DNA from: Armatimonadota bacterium
GTDB lineage: Bacteria > Armatimonadota > UBA5829 > DTLH01
Reading direction: 5' to 3'
Length of the DNA: 64,000 nt
Assembly: GCA_029551395.1 (NCBI GenBank)
Contig: JAKPFN010000106.1
Location: forward strand, 35,779-99,778
In this document: positions 41,040 through 48,612 of the stretch, in pieces
How the letters are laid out: each line of letters opens with the position of its first letter
How positions within the stretch are numbered: the first letter of the stretch is position 1
The notes under the pieces: model-generated
What the model was told of the DNA's origin: nothing
Seen by the model: only the letters and a program-made list of their open reading frames with translations
The model's database searches: none
Translations under genes and position numbers: made by a program

Positions 41040-43202
41040 TTAGCGGTAGTTATAAAGCACTTCTACGACTGAATCTATCATCCGGTCAATCTGATCTAAG
41101 AGAATTTCGCTGGAATAAATATTCTGCCGATGTCGGATTGCCATCTTGGCCATATAAACCAACAAATCATGCACTGCCTCCGGCTTATCTGAAGCAATCC
41201 AGTTCTGAGCCAGAGCTGTAAGCTGTGGAGATTCGCCTGCACGGTTGGATAGCTCGCTCTCGAACACGCTTTGGCCTTCCTTTGCCAGTTTTTCACGCTC
41301 GTCAGGATTAAGTTCAAACGGTATAGACCTGATTGGCAGGTGTTTGACGTCCTCAAGCTCTATCTGCGGCTGCACCAGCTTGTAACCTGTAAATGCTCGG
41401 AAGACATAGTCATTCATAAAGGTTGAGTTCATTATGGCAAGCAGGTAGAGCGGATGGTATGGCGAGTCCTCTCGCAATTTGATGCCGTAAATAGATTGCG
41501 GGACGATGAAACCGTACTCATCAAAAGCAGCAACCAGCTTTGAACTGCTCTTTTGCAGAAGGATATTACCAGGCGAATACCATTTCAGAGGCTTAACGAT
41601 GTCTTCCTGTTCTATTCGGTTACCTTCCCAGATTATCCGATAAGGCTTGATGCTCTGCCCGCCAAGGAGAATCGGCAAATCGCCATCGGAAACAGAGATA
41701 GCCCGCTTACCTATCTCTTCGCCTCTGAACACTACTTCAACGCCTATGTCCTTCAGGAATATAAACGGTTCTGCTATTTTGGCAAGGGACATCTCCGGCC
41801 CGTGTATACGCATAAATGTGCTTTGCCATCGGTCGCTATCGACCAGATAAAGCACCTCTGCCCTTTTCTGCGCAAGCGCGAAACGCGGGTCTACCTGACA
41901 GGCAAACAGAGATACGGCTGACTTTGGATTGACTTCGAACCTCCGCTGCAGAGATGCTTTATCCAGCCTGACTACGGGGAAGCTGCTGCTATCTGGTCTT
42001 GAATTCGAGCAGACCAGCACTACATTCGCCACCTGAGCCGATGGAAACGCTCCGGCTATATGCACGATGCTCGTAATCTTCCATTTATCAAGCAGTTCTC
42101 TGCGTATGTGAGCCGCATTGCTGCGAACCAGGAACGGGTCAGGCAGGACCATTGCAAGCGTTCCTCCTGCTTTAACTAACTCGTTTTCGATTACGCTTTC
42201 AAGGAACAACAGATAATAGTCAGACTGTCCCCGAACCGGCTTTTTTATGACTCCACCATTCTTCGCTGCCACATACGGAGGGTTACCGATCACAGCATCG
42301 AAGCCTGAGCCGCCTGAAAACAGCGAGAAAGCATCCGGGAAAGCGTCATGCCAACGGAACCGGTCACCGGAATCGAGCGCGTCCGCACAAATAAGGTGTT
42401 GGGCGATCTTTGCGGCATCCGCCTTTCCTTCAGCCGTGAACCACACCAGAAACCGGGACAAATCCACTGCAATTGGGTCGATATCGCATCCATAAAGACA
42501 GTTTTCGGCTACTTCGGTTGGATCGAGACCTTTCTGAGCAAGAAACGCAGCGGAACGCAGCAGGAAATCGCCTGGCCCCATAGATGGATCGAGGACTCTT
42601 GGCATCGGCGAACCAGACTTTTCTCCCAGTGCCTCTTTGACGATGTAATCGATGATGTAAGATGGTGTGAAGAAAGAACCACTGCGCTTCCGACTGCCAG
42701 AGTCCGGCTTAAGCACTACACCGGGAGGTTCAGGGCTGAAATTCGGCTTCAAATCGAGCAGCCGTTCATAGAGCGTGCTGACCCAGGCTGGCGGAATGGA
42801 CTCGAAGTAGATTGGCCCGAGGACTGCATCCGTATCCAATCCTGTCAACAGCTGAAGCACTGCCCTTGCATTCTTTGCTGGAATATGAACTCCGGCAGCA
42901 GCTTTGATAAGGTGAACACCCGTAACCTTGCCAAGCGTAGAGAAAGCCTTGACTGCCGATTCCCAACTTCCCTGGTCTGATGCTGTTGACCTGAGCGCGC
43001 TGCAGGCAGTCCTGGCTTCGTCTATCTCCTTCGATTCCAGCATAAACGCTGCCAGCAGGCCAAGAGCGAACCTTACTCCTGAACGATACGCGTCTATCAA
43101 TCCTGCAGGATCGTTAGGCGCAAGTCCAGCTGCAGCAACAGCCGCCGCACCTGCAATCCGGCTGCAGAACGTATCAAATTCGCTCACTTGGCGGGGTATC
43201 AA
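41040..43202 (-). CDS. N6-adenine DNA methyltransferase, TaqI/Eco57I type, apparently orphan
   Basis: The 720-residue protein has an N-terminal helical part (1-180), then methylase motifs: SGSFFTPSYIIDYIVKEALG (motif X), VLDPSMGPGDFLLRSA (motif I) and DAVIGNPPYVAAKNGG (motif IV, NPPY). DYYLLFLESVIENELV and LAMVLPDPFLV follow. The C-terminal part (about 450-660) has VPQSIYGIKL and LYLLAIMNSTFMNDYVFRAF, like TaqI-type specificity domains. No PD-(D/E)xK nuclease motif is obvious and no restriction gene adjoins, so it may be an orphan or a defence MTase. TTG at 43202 has GAGGT 9 nt upstream. The neighbouring small gene overlaps its start. Confidence 0.85.
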   Translation of the reverse strand: MIPRQVSEFDTFCSRIAGAAAVAAAGLAPNDPAGLIDAYRSGVRFALGLLAAFMLESKEIDEARTACSALRSTASDQGSWESAVKAFSTLGKVTGVHLIKAAAGVHIPAKNARAVLQLLTGLDTDAVLGPIYFESIPPAWVSTLYERLLDLKPNFSPEPPGVVLKPDSGSRKRSGSFFTPSYIIDYIVKEALGEKSGSPMPRVLDPSMGPGDFLLRSAAFLAQKGLDPTEVAENCLYGCDIDPIAVDLSRFLVWFTAEGKADAAKIAQHLICADALDSGDRFRWHDAFPDAFSLFSGGSGFDAVIGNPPYVAAKNGGVIKKPVRGQSDYYLLFLESVIENELVKAGGTLAMVLPDPFLVRSNAAHIRRELLDKWKITSIVHIAGAFPSAQVANVVLVCSNSRPDSSSFPVVRLDKASLQRRFEVNPKSAVSLFACQVDPRFALAQKRAEVLYLVDSDRWQSTFMRIHGPEMSLAKIAEPFIFLKDIGVEVVFRGEEIGKRAISVSDGDLPILLGGQSIKPYRIIWEGNRIEQEDIVKPLKWYSPGNILLQKSSSKLVAAFDEYGFIVPQSIYGIKLREDSPYHPLYLLAIMNSTFMNDYVFRAFTGYKLVQPQIELEDVKHLPIRSIPFELNPDEREKLAKEGQSVFESELSNRAGESPQLTALAQNWIASDKPEAVHDLLVYMAKMAIRHRQNIYSSEILLDQIDRMIDSVVEVLYNYR

Positions 43203-43476
43203 GATTACTTACCTCTACAGATGTCAGGCTCAAATAGTAAGCTACAGTGCTCCAACATGAATTGTGGCCTTTGTGCTCTTTAATCACAGGCAGCCGATGC
43301 ATTACAGCTATGATATCAGATAATGATGCTGGATAGTGGGCGGATTCTTTCTGCTCATAAACGCGGAAGGGGATAGTTTCAGGATCGGTCGGTGCGGTAG
43401 TGGCATCTTCGGTTGAGTAATCGAAGCGCTCAGCTTCTTCAAGTTCCCGTCTAGTCCTGTGGATGCTTCGAGACAT
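43174..43476 (-). CDS. Small hypothetical protein overlapping the methyltransferase start
   Basis: 100 residues, MSRSIHRTRRELEEAERFDY at the N-terminus, then an acidic middle and IAVMHRLPVIKEHKGHNSCW before a hydrophobic stretch. No family recognised. Its end overlaps the methyltransferase start by 29 nt in another frame, which suggests coupling, but its ribosome site is weak. It could be a small partner of the methylase; it could also be spurious in its last third. Confidence 0.5.
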   Translation of the reverse strand: MSRSIHRTRRELEEAERFDYSTEDATTAPTDPETIPFRVYEQKESAHYPASLSDIIAVMHRLPVIKEHKGHNSCWSTVAYYLSLTSVEVSNLDTPPSERI

Positions 43477-43507
43477 ATAAGGCTGCCAGCGCAGCCGCCA
43501 GGCGTCC

Positions 43508-44293
43508 CTAACTTCCTGCCTTTGCGGCTGTCTTCGCTTTCCTTCGATTCATTACCAGCAGTGCCAATCCAAATATGACAATTCCGGCAAGGCTGGCTAT
43601 CTGTGCAGGCGTCAATCCAGCAATCCAGACTTCTGCCGTGGCACCTTTTCGTATGAACTCGATACCGAACCGGTAGACCGAGTAAAGCACCAGGTATGAG
43701 AAGAACGTAAAACCTGCAGGACGGGGCAGCCGCTCTATTCGGGTCAGGATGCCGAATATCCCCAGGCTGATTATAAATGCATAAAGCTGCGCAGGATGGC
43801 TTGGGTCTGTCAAAGTGTGTGTAACCGGGTCCAGGAATGACACTCCCCAGGGCAGGTCAGTCGGATGTCCGTAACAGCACCCGTTCAGGAAGCAGCCAAT
43901 ACGGGCAAATGCGTAGCCAATCGCAAGCGACGGAGCCAGAATATCGGCCATAGTCAGGAATTTTATCCCTTTAAGGCGCGTGTAGGCTCCAACTGCCAGA
44001 ACCGCAGCGACAAGTCCTCCGTGGAACGAAAGACCACCTTCCCAAATTCGGTGGATTTCGGAAAACACACTCCAGCCGTCTACCGGCACCTGCATCAACA
44101 GGTACAGCATCCGTGAGCCGACGATTCCTGCAATCAACGCTGCAAGAGATGCATCTATGACGCGCTCAGGTTCGATGTTATAACGCTTCGATACCCGTGC
44201 TGCTCGCCACAGCCCCAATACGAAGCCGATGACCATCATTAAACCATAAGCCCTGATAGGTACCGGCCCGATATAAAACAAAATAGATTTCAT
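43508..44293 (-). CDS. lgt: Prolipoprotein diacylglyceryl transferase
   Basis: First enzyme of lipoprotein maturation; transfers diacylglycerol to the lipobox Cys at the inner membrane. The 261-residue polytopic protein has YGLMMVIGFVLGLWRAARV, VGSRMLYLLMQ, GGLSFHGGLVAAV (with the key His) and the signature FARIGCFLNGCCYGHPT. FSYLVLYSVYRFGIEFIRK closes the core. The start ATG at 44293 overlaps the lspA stop by one base (TAATG-type junction), so both are made together. lspA directly precedes it in the pathway and the operon order. Confidence 0.96.
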   Translation of the reverse strand: MKSILFYIGPVPIRAYGLMMVIGFVLGLWRAARVSKRYNIEPERVIDASLAALIAGIVGSRMLYLLMQVPVDGWSVFSEIHRIWEGGLSFHGGLVAAVLAVGAYTRLKGIKFLTMADILAPSLAIGYAFARIGCFLNGCCYGHPTDLPWGVSFLDPVTHTLTDPSHPAQLYAFIISLGIFGILTRIERLPRPAGFTFFSYLVLYSVYRFGIEFIRKGATAEVWIAGLTPAQIASLAGIVIFGLALLVMNRRKAKTAAKAGS

Positions 44294-44826
44294 CAGTTAT
44301 TACTACGGGAAACTTCGGCTGTTTTCTTCTCCGGGGTGCCTTTATCCACAAATAAAGTGTAATACACCAGAAAAGAAACACCAGCGGTTATTGCAACATC
44401 AGCTATGTTGAATGTAGGCCAATTGAAGACTCTTCCATAGATGGTTGCCGTGAAGTCCAAAAAGTCCGTGACAGAGCCGAATCTGATCCGGTCTATAAGG
44501 TTGCCGAGCGTACCGGCGAGCAGAAGACCAAGGGATGCTGCAAGCAGATTGCTTCTTGCCCTCTCTTTACGCAGGCCAAGGATTGCGAACACAGCTATGA
44601 ATCCAATCAGAATCAACGCCGGCGGCCAGGAACCAAGCGCGCCGAAGGCAGCACCAGGATTCTGTGTCAACCGAAGGTAAAACAGGCCGGGTACAATGTC
44701 AACAACCTCTCCGAAATCGAGTGTTGACCGTGCCACGGCCTTAGTCACCTGATCGAGTATAAGCGCGCCAACCGCACTGACATAAAACGTCCTGCGGCCT
44801 ATCTGCCTTCTATTATGTCCTGACAT
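44293..44826 (-). CDS. lspA: Lipoprotein signal peptidase (signal peptidase II)
   Basis: Aspartic membrane protease that removes signal peptides of diacylated prolipoproteins after Lgt. The 177-residue protein has four membrane helices. Catalytic Asp residues lie in LGNLIDRIRFGSVTDFLDF and WPTFNIADVAITAGV, and LRLTQNPGAAFG is the conserved periplasmic loop. ATG at 44826 is preferred over TTG 44835; both lie inside the end of the DksA-like gene (28-nt overlap). The neighbours lgt (downstream) and ileS (upstream) are common partners. Confidence 0.96.
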   Translation of the reverse strand: MSGHNRRQIGRRTFYVSAVGALILDQVTKAVARSTLDFGEVVDIVPGLFYLRLTQNPGAAFGALGSWPPALILIGFIAVFAILGLRKERARSNLLAASLGLLLAGTLGNLIDRIRFGSVTDFLDFTATIYGRVFNWPTFNIADVAITAGVSFLVYYTLFVDKGTPEKKTAEVSRSNN

Positions 44827-45176
44827 TCTATGCAAAATGATGCGTGGGGAACTGCATCCAGCCTTAGTTTGGCAATCGGATTACCGCACCGATCGCAGAT
44901 GCCGTAGGTTCCCTCATCTATTTTTTCGAGAGCACGGTTTATCCGCTCGAGCAGATAATCTGTGTTCTCGTCTATTGCCAAATCCTTCTCCCGCTCAAAT
45001 GTTTCCGTAGCTGCATCGGCGGGATGGTTATCGTAATGCGCAAGTTCACTCAACTCTTCGCTTTGATCAGCAAAGCTGTTGCGCTTTTGAATGCGTTTGG
45101 ACTGACTGGTCAACCGGTCTTTTTCTTCCAAAAGCACCTGCCTGTATTTTTCAACGTCAAGTTTTCTTGTAGCCAT
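44799..45176 (-). CDS. DksA/TraR zinc-finger protein
   Basis: The 125-residue protein has an N-terminal coiled coil (KLDVEKYRQVLLEEKDRLTS) and a C-terminal DksA-type C4 zinc finger, CDRCGNPIAKLRLDAVPHAS then FCIECQ. Full DksA inserts its coiled coil in the RNA polymerase channel; TraR/YteA-type relatives are smaller. The tip Asp pair typical of DksA is not evident, so a stringent-response role is not certain. ATG at 45176 has GGAG (45189-45186) 9 nt upstream; the longer frame to 45239 has none. It sits between ileS and lspA, as in many Clostridia and related phyla. Confidence 0.87.
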   Translation of the reverse strand: MATRKLDVEKYRQVLLEEKDRLTSQSKRIQKRNSFADQSEELSELAHYDNHPADAATETFEREKDLAIDENTDYLLERINRALEKIDEGTYGICDRCGNPIAKLRLDAVPHASFCIECQDIIEGR

Positions 45177-45258
45177 AAGCATCATCTCCAGCGCTTTAGT
45201 AGATAATGAAGTGGAAGGCCCAGGCAAGCTGCACTTCATCCGGTCTGCACTGTGAGCC

Positions 45259-48042
45259 TTACACTATTTCTTCCAGTTGTGAAACGGCCTCGGCACAGCG
45301 CGCGCAGAGCATTGGATGCTCTCCGTCTGCACCAACCGTATCAAGAATAAGCCAGCACCGCTGACATTTTTTGCCCTCAGGTGATGATACCTCAACCGAG
45401 AGCGGCTGCCCTTCCGGTGATTTTTCCAGCAATACCTGCGATACAATCATCACTGACGGCAATTCAGCCTCGTAACCTCGCAGGAAATCGTAAAGCGGCT
45501 CAGGTGCAAGGATTCTCACCCTGGACTCAAGCGGCTTTCCAATCACACCGGTCTGTCTGGCTTGTTCTATTGACTTATATACCTCTTCTCTTACCTCAAA
45601 GATCCGCTGCCACTTTGCAGCCAGGTCTCGGTTAATGTATTCGTCCTTGACCACAGGAAAGTCTGCCAGATGGACCGAATCGGCCTTATCACCCGGAACG
45701 TATTTCCACACCTCTTCAGCGGTATACGCCAGGACCGGAGCAAGCGCCCGGACCATTGTGGACAAGATCTCATACAGCGCAGTCTGCGCGGAGCGTCGGT
45801 TTCGGTCATTTGGAGCCGAGGCATATAATCTATCTTTAATTATGTCCAGATAGAGCGCACTTAAATCCACCGCAGCAAAGTAATGCCCGGTATGGAACAC
45901 TTTGTGGAACTCCAGGCTATCATAAGCAGATGTCAGGTCCTGAAGCACCTCCTGCAGCCTGTGAAGCACCCACTGGTCTATCTCAAGCATATCTTCAACC
46001 GCAACACGGTCCTTTACTGGGTCAAAATCATACAGGTTGCCAAGCAGGAACCTGAAAGTGTTGCGGAGCCTGCGGTAAGCATCAGTCACGCGCTTGAGTA
46101 TTTCCTGCCCTATTCTGATATCTTCCGAATAATCAGTCGATGATACGAACAAGCGAAGCACATCCGCTCCTACATCCTTTATGACCTGCTGCGGAGCTAT
46201 GACATTGCCCAGGGACTTGCTCATAGCCCTGCCTTCAGCGTCCAGAACGAAACCATGACTGACCAGATGCTTGAACGGCGAGACGCCTTTCGTCGCAACG
46301 CCTATTACGAGCGACTTGTTGAACCATCCACGGTGCTGGTCTGAGCCTTCGCAGTACATATCAGGCGGATACGTGTTCAGCCGGTTCTCAACAACTGCTC
46401 TGCTGCTTGATCCAGAGTCGAACCACACGTCAAGCACGTCGGTTTCCTTGGTGAACTCGCTGCCCCCGCATTTAGGGCATTTGAAATCCGGCCCAAGCAG
46501 CTCTGCAGGCGACTTCTCGAACCAGGAATCTGACCCGTTCTGCAGCGAATCTTTGTAAACCGCATCTATAGTTTCCTTGGTTATGATAGACTCGCCACAA
46601 GACGAGCAGTAGAACACTGGAATGCCGACTCCCCAAGACCTTTGCCTGGAAAGACACCAGTCTGGAGAGTTCTCTATCATAGCCCGAAGCCTGTTTTCAG
46701 CCTCTTTCGGATAGAACTCGACGGAATCCAGCGCTTTGAGCATCCTTTCACGCAGGTCGTTGTGGTCTATCGACATGAACCACTGCACCGTAGTCCTGAA
46801 GACGACTGGATTGTGGCATCTCCAGCAATGAGGATAGCTGTGCTCGACTTTATCCGATGCAAGCAGCATTCCCCGCTCTTTCAGCGCATCGATTACCGCT
46901 TGATTGCCCTGTTTGAGTATGTGCAATCCTGCAAACTGACCGGCTTTTTCCGTAAACACGCCTTTCTCATTGACAGGGTTCAATACCTCAAGCCCATACC
47001 GTTGTCCTGTTTCAAAGTCCTCACGGCCATGTCCCGGCGCGGTATGAACAACACCGGTTCCATCCTCAAGCGTTACGTAGTCAGCGTGAACCAGCACTGA
47101 GTTACGGTCATAGATCGGGTGCTTGAACACCATTCCTTCAAGCTCGCTGCCTTTGACAGTCTTGACTACGCAGTAATTTTCCGCGCCTATTGCAGTCATC
47201 GTCCTGCCGACAAGCTCCGCGGCTATCAGGTAGCGGTCTTCACCAACATCTACAAACGCATATTCATGTTCTGGATGAACAGCAACAGCCAGATTTGCCG
47301 GTATTGTCCATGGAGTAGTGGTCCAGATGATGGTATAGCTCTTTTCATGACCATCGAACAGCCCATTTGGATCGGTTACCAGAGGGAACCGGACATAGAT
47401 CGAATGTGACACATGCTGTGCGTACTCAATCTCCGCTTCCGCTAGCGCTGTTTCGTCATATATGCACCAGTGAATTGGCTTGAGTCCCCGGTAGATGTAG
47501 CCCTGAAGAGCAAGTTCACCGAAGACTTTGACCAGAGTGGCCTCGTAGCTGTAGTTCATCGTCAGGTATGGGTTGAACCAATCGCCAACCGCACCCAGTC
47601 GCATAAACTGCTCGCGTTGTTTGTCCACCCAGCCGGCTGCATACTCTCTGCAGGCTTTGCGCATCTCGAGAAGCGTCGGAGTCAGCTGCTTTTTACGCAT
47701 GTTCTCGGAGACCTTCTGTTCAATGGGCAGGCCGTGGTTGTCCCAACCGGGTATGAACGGTGTCTTGTAGCCCTGCATAGTCTTATATCTGACTATGAAG
47801 TCTTTAAGAAGCTTATTAAGGGCGTGTCCGATGTGGATGTCACCATTCGAGTACGGCGGGCCGTCGTGCAGGATGAACTCACCGCGCGGAGCCGGTTTTT
47901 CCAACATTCTTGCATAGATATCAATCTCATCCCAGAATTTGTGGATCTCCGGTTCTCTATGAGGTAGGTCCGCTTTCATTGGGAAATCCGTTTTAGGCAA
48001 ATTGACTGTCTTACTATAGTCCATAAACTCCAAACCTGCCAT
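45259..48042 (-). CDS. ileS: Isoleucyl-tRNA synthetase
   Basis: Class I synthetase, 927 residues. HIGH-type motif GPPYSNGDIHIGHALNKLLK (about 61-80), the editing CP1 domain with WTTTPWTIPANLAVAVHPEH and VVHTAPGHGREDFETG, KMSKS-type loop GRAMSKSLGNVIAP, the anticodon-binding helical domain, and a C-terminal zinc site CQRCW..CARC. Length and zinc end match the bacterial type 1 enzyme. ATG at 48042 follows GGAGG (48051-48047) with a short 4-nt spacer. The leader carries a promoter, an early terminator-like hairpin and a large hairpin, but no T-box consensus was seen. Confidence 0.97.
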   Translation of the reverse strand: MAGLEFMDYSKTVNLPKTDFPMKADLPHREPEIHKFWDEIDIYARMLEKPAPRGEFILHDGPPYSNGDIHIGHALNKLLKDFIVRYKTMQGYKTPFIPGWDNHGLPIEQKVSENMRKKQLTPTLLEMRKACREYAAGWVDKQREQFMRLGAVGDWFNPYLTMNYSYEATLVKVFGELALQGYIYRGLKPIHWCIYDETALAEAEIEYAQHVSHSIYVRFPLVTDPNGLFDGHEKSYTIIWTTTPWTIPANLAVAVHPEHEYAFVDVGEDRYLIAAELVGRTMTAIGAENYCVVKTVKGSELEGMVFKHPIYDRNSVLVHADYVTLEDGTGVVHTAPGHGREDFETGQRYGLEVLNPVNEKGVFTEKAGQFAGLHILKQGNQAVIDALKERGMLLASDKVEHSYPHCWRCHNPVVFRTTVQWFMSIDHNDLRERMLKALDSVEFYPKEAENRLRAMIENSPDWCLSRQRSWGVGIPVFYCSSCGESIITKETIDAVYKDSLQNGSDSWFEKSPAELLGPDFKCPKCGGSEFTKETDVLDVWFDSGSSSRAVVENRLNTYPPDMYCEGSDQHRGWFNKSLVIGVATKGVSPFKHLVSHGFVLDAEGRAMSKSLGNVIAPQQVIKDVGADVLRLFVSSTDYSEDIRIGQEILKRVTDAYRRLRNTFRFLLGNLYDFDPVKDRVAVEDMLEIDQWVLHRLQEVLQDLTSAYDSLEFHKVFHTGHYFAAVDLSALYLDIIKDRLYASAPNDRNRRSAQTALYEILSTMVRALAPVLAYTAEEVWKYVPGDKADSVHLADFPVVKDEYINRDLAAKWQRIFEVREEVYKSIEQARQTGVIGKPLESRVRILAPEPLYDFLRGYEAELPSVMIVSQVLLEKSPEGQPLSVEVSSPEGKKCQRCWLILDTVGADGEHPMLCARCAEAVSQLEEIV

Positions 48043-48082
48043 TTAGCCTCCAGAGGAGGGTGAAATATTCTTCCGAGTAACA

Positions 48083-48128
48083 CGGGCGGGCAAGAACCTC
48101 ATGTATAAGATCCTTGCCCATCCGCCCG
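48083..48128 (-). other. Large GC-rich hairpin in the ileS leader
   Basis: On the minus strand CGGGC-GGAT-GGGCAAG (48128-48113) pairs with CTTGCCCGCCCG (48094-48083), a 12-bp stem with a 4-nt bulge and an 18-nt loop. It ends 40 nt before the ileS ATG. It could interact with the earlier terminator-like hairpin or block a decay pathway. Confidence 0.55.
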
Positions 48129-48141
48129 GTCCTAATCGAGA

Positions 48142-48168
48142 TAAAAACCCCTGCACAGCAGAGGTTTT
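48142..48168 (-). terminator. Terminator/attenuator in the ileS leader
   Basis: On the minus strand AAAACCTCTGC (48168-48158), TGT loop, GCAGGGGTTTT (48154-48144) form an 11-bp stem with one G-U pair, ending in a run of T. It lies only about 15-40 nt after the predicted start of transcription, so it would stop most transcripts unless overcome. Confidence 0.65.
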
Positions 48169-48188
48169 GAGAACTGTTTATTCACAAT

Positions 48189-48218
48189 ATTATAATCATG
48201 TGAAGAGGTCTCAGTCAA
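48189..48218 (-). promoter_or_regulatory. Promoter of the ileS operon
   Basis: On the minus strand TTGACT (48218-48213) and a perfect TATAAT (48194-48189) are separated by 18 nt. The start would be near 48182, giving a 140-nt leader to ileS. It is just downstream of the repeat block starting at 48236. Confidence 0.75.
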
Positions 48219-48235
48219 GGAGACAGCCGAACTGT

Positions 48236-48284
48236 GAAGTGATGAGTTATGAGTGATGGGTGATGAGTAACGAGTAGGCAGCCA
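48236..48284. repeat. Degenerate GATGAGTAACGAGT word repeat
   Basis: GTGATGAGTTATGAGTGATGG and GTGATGAGTAACGAGTAGG (each shown as words of at most 20) are the reverse of the ACTCGTAACTCGTCACTC words at 6311. The run abuts TTTGCAA element copy 4, just as the words abut copy 1. Confidence 0.6.
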
Positions 48285-48426
48285 CGCCACACTCGGGCTA
48301 AATTTGCAATTTAGCCCGGAAAAGTAGCAGAGGGATTTGCAATCCCGGTTATTTGAGTTTTAGATAATCTTCCGGAATTTCAGATTCCTCAGCAATATGT
48401 ACGGGAGGGATTGCAAATCCCTCCCG
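48285..48426 (+). repeat. TTTGCAA palindromic element, copy 4
   Basis: Palindrome I is at 48295-48317, II at 48332-48346 and III at 48402-48426. Spacing and orientation are as in copies 1 and 3. The right edge of palindrome III (CCTCCCGAG) runs directly into the 18-bp tandem repeat. Confidence 0.85.
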
Positions 48427-48545
48427 AGTGAGGAGAACCTCCCGAGTGAGGAGAACCTCCCGAGTGAGGAGAACCTTCCGAGTGAGGAGGTTCTCCCAAG
48501 TGAGGAGGGCCTCCTGAGTGAGGAGTGCATCCCAAGTGAGGAAGT
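48420..48545 (+). repeat. 18-bp minisatellite, seven units
   Basis: Seven head-to-tail 18-bp units with consensus CCTCCCGAGTGAGGAGAA: units at 48420, 48438, 48456 (identical), then 48474, 48492, 48510 and 48528 (each with substitutions, for example CCTTCCGAGTGAGGAGGT). The unit is palindrome-like (CCTC..GAGG) and begins with the end of element copy 4. Divergence rises toward the right. Because 18 is a multiple of three, open frames pass through it (hexapeptide LPSEEN on plus), but no ribosome site is seen. Confidence 0.9.
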
Positions 48546-48586
48546 ACAAACAAACGGCCAGGTTATCAATCTGACACCTGGCCGTT
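48546..48586 (-). terminator. Terminator of the GGDEF gene
   Basis: On the minus strand AACGGCCAGGT (48586-48576) pairs perfectly with ACCTGGCCGTT (48563-48553) across a 12-nt loop, followed by TGTTTG (48552-48547). The first arm begins 26 nt past the GGDEF stop. Confidence 0.85.
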
Positions 48587-48612
48587 GATATCATAAAAAA
48601 TCAGTCTGATGA

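Noticed and set aside
48043..48182. T-box riboswitch before ileS
   Set aside because: No T-box sequence or specifier loop arrangement was seen. The terminator comes before, not just upstream of, the gene.
48420..48545. CRISPR-like array
   Set aside because: Units are contiguous with no spacers, and no cas genes are present.
48397..48588. Small protein with LPSEEN hexapeptide repeats
   Set aside because: It only translates the 18-bp minisatellite, palindrome III and terminator. No ribosome site, and the minus strand gives an equally open LLTREV frame.
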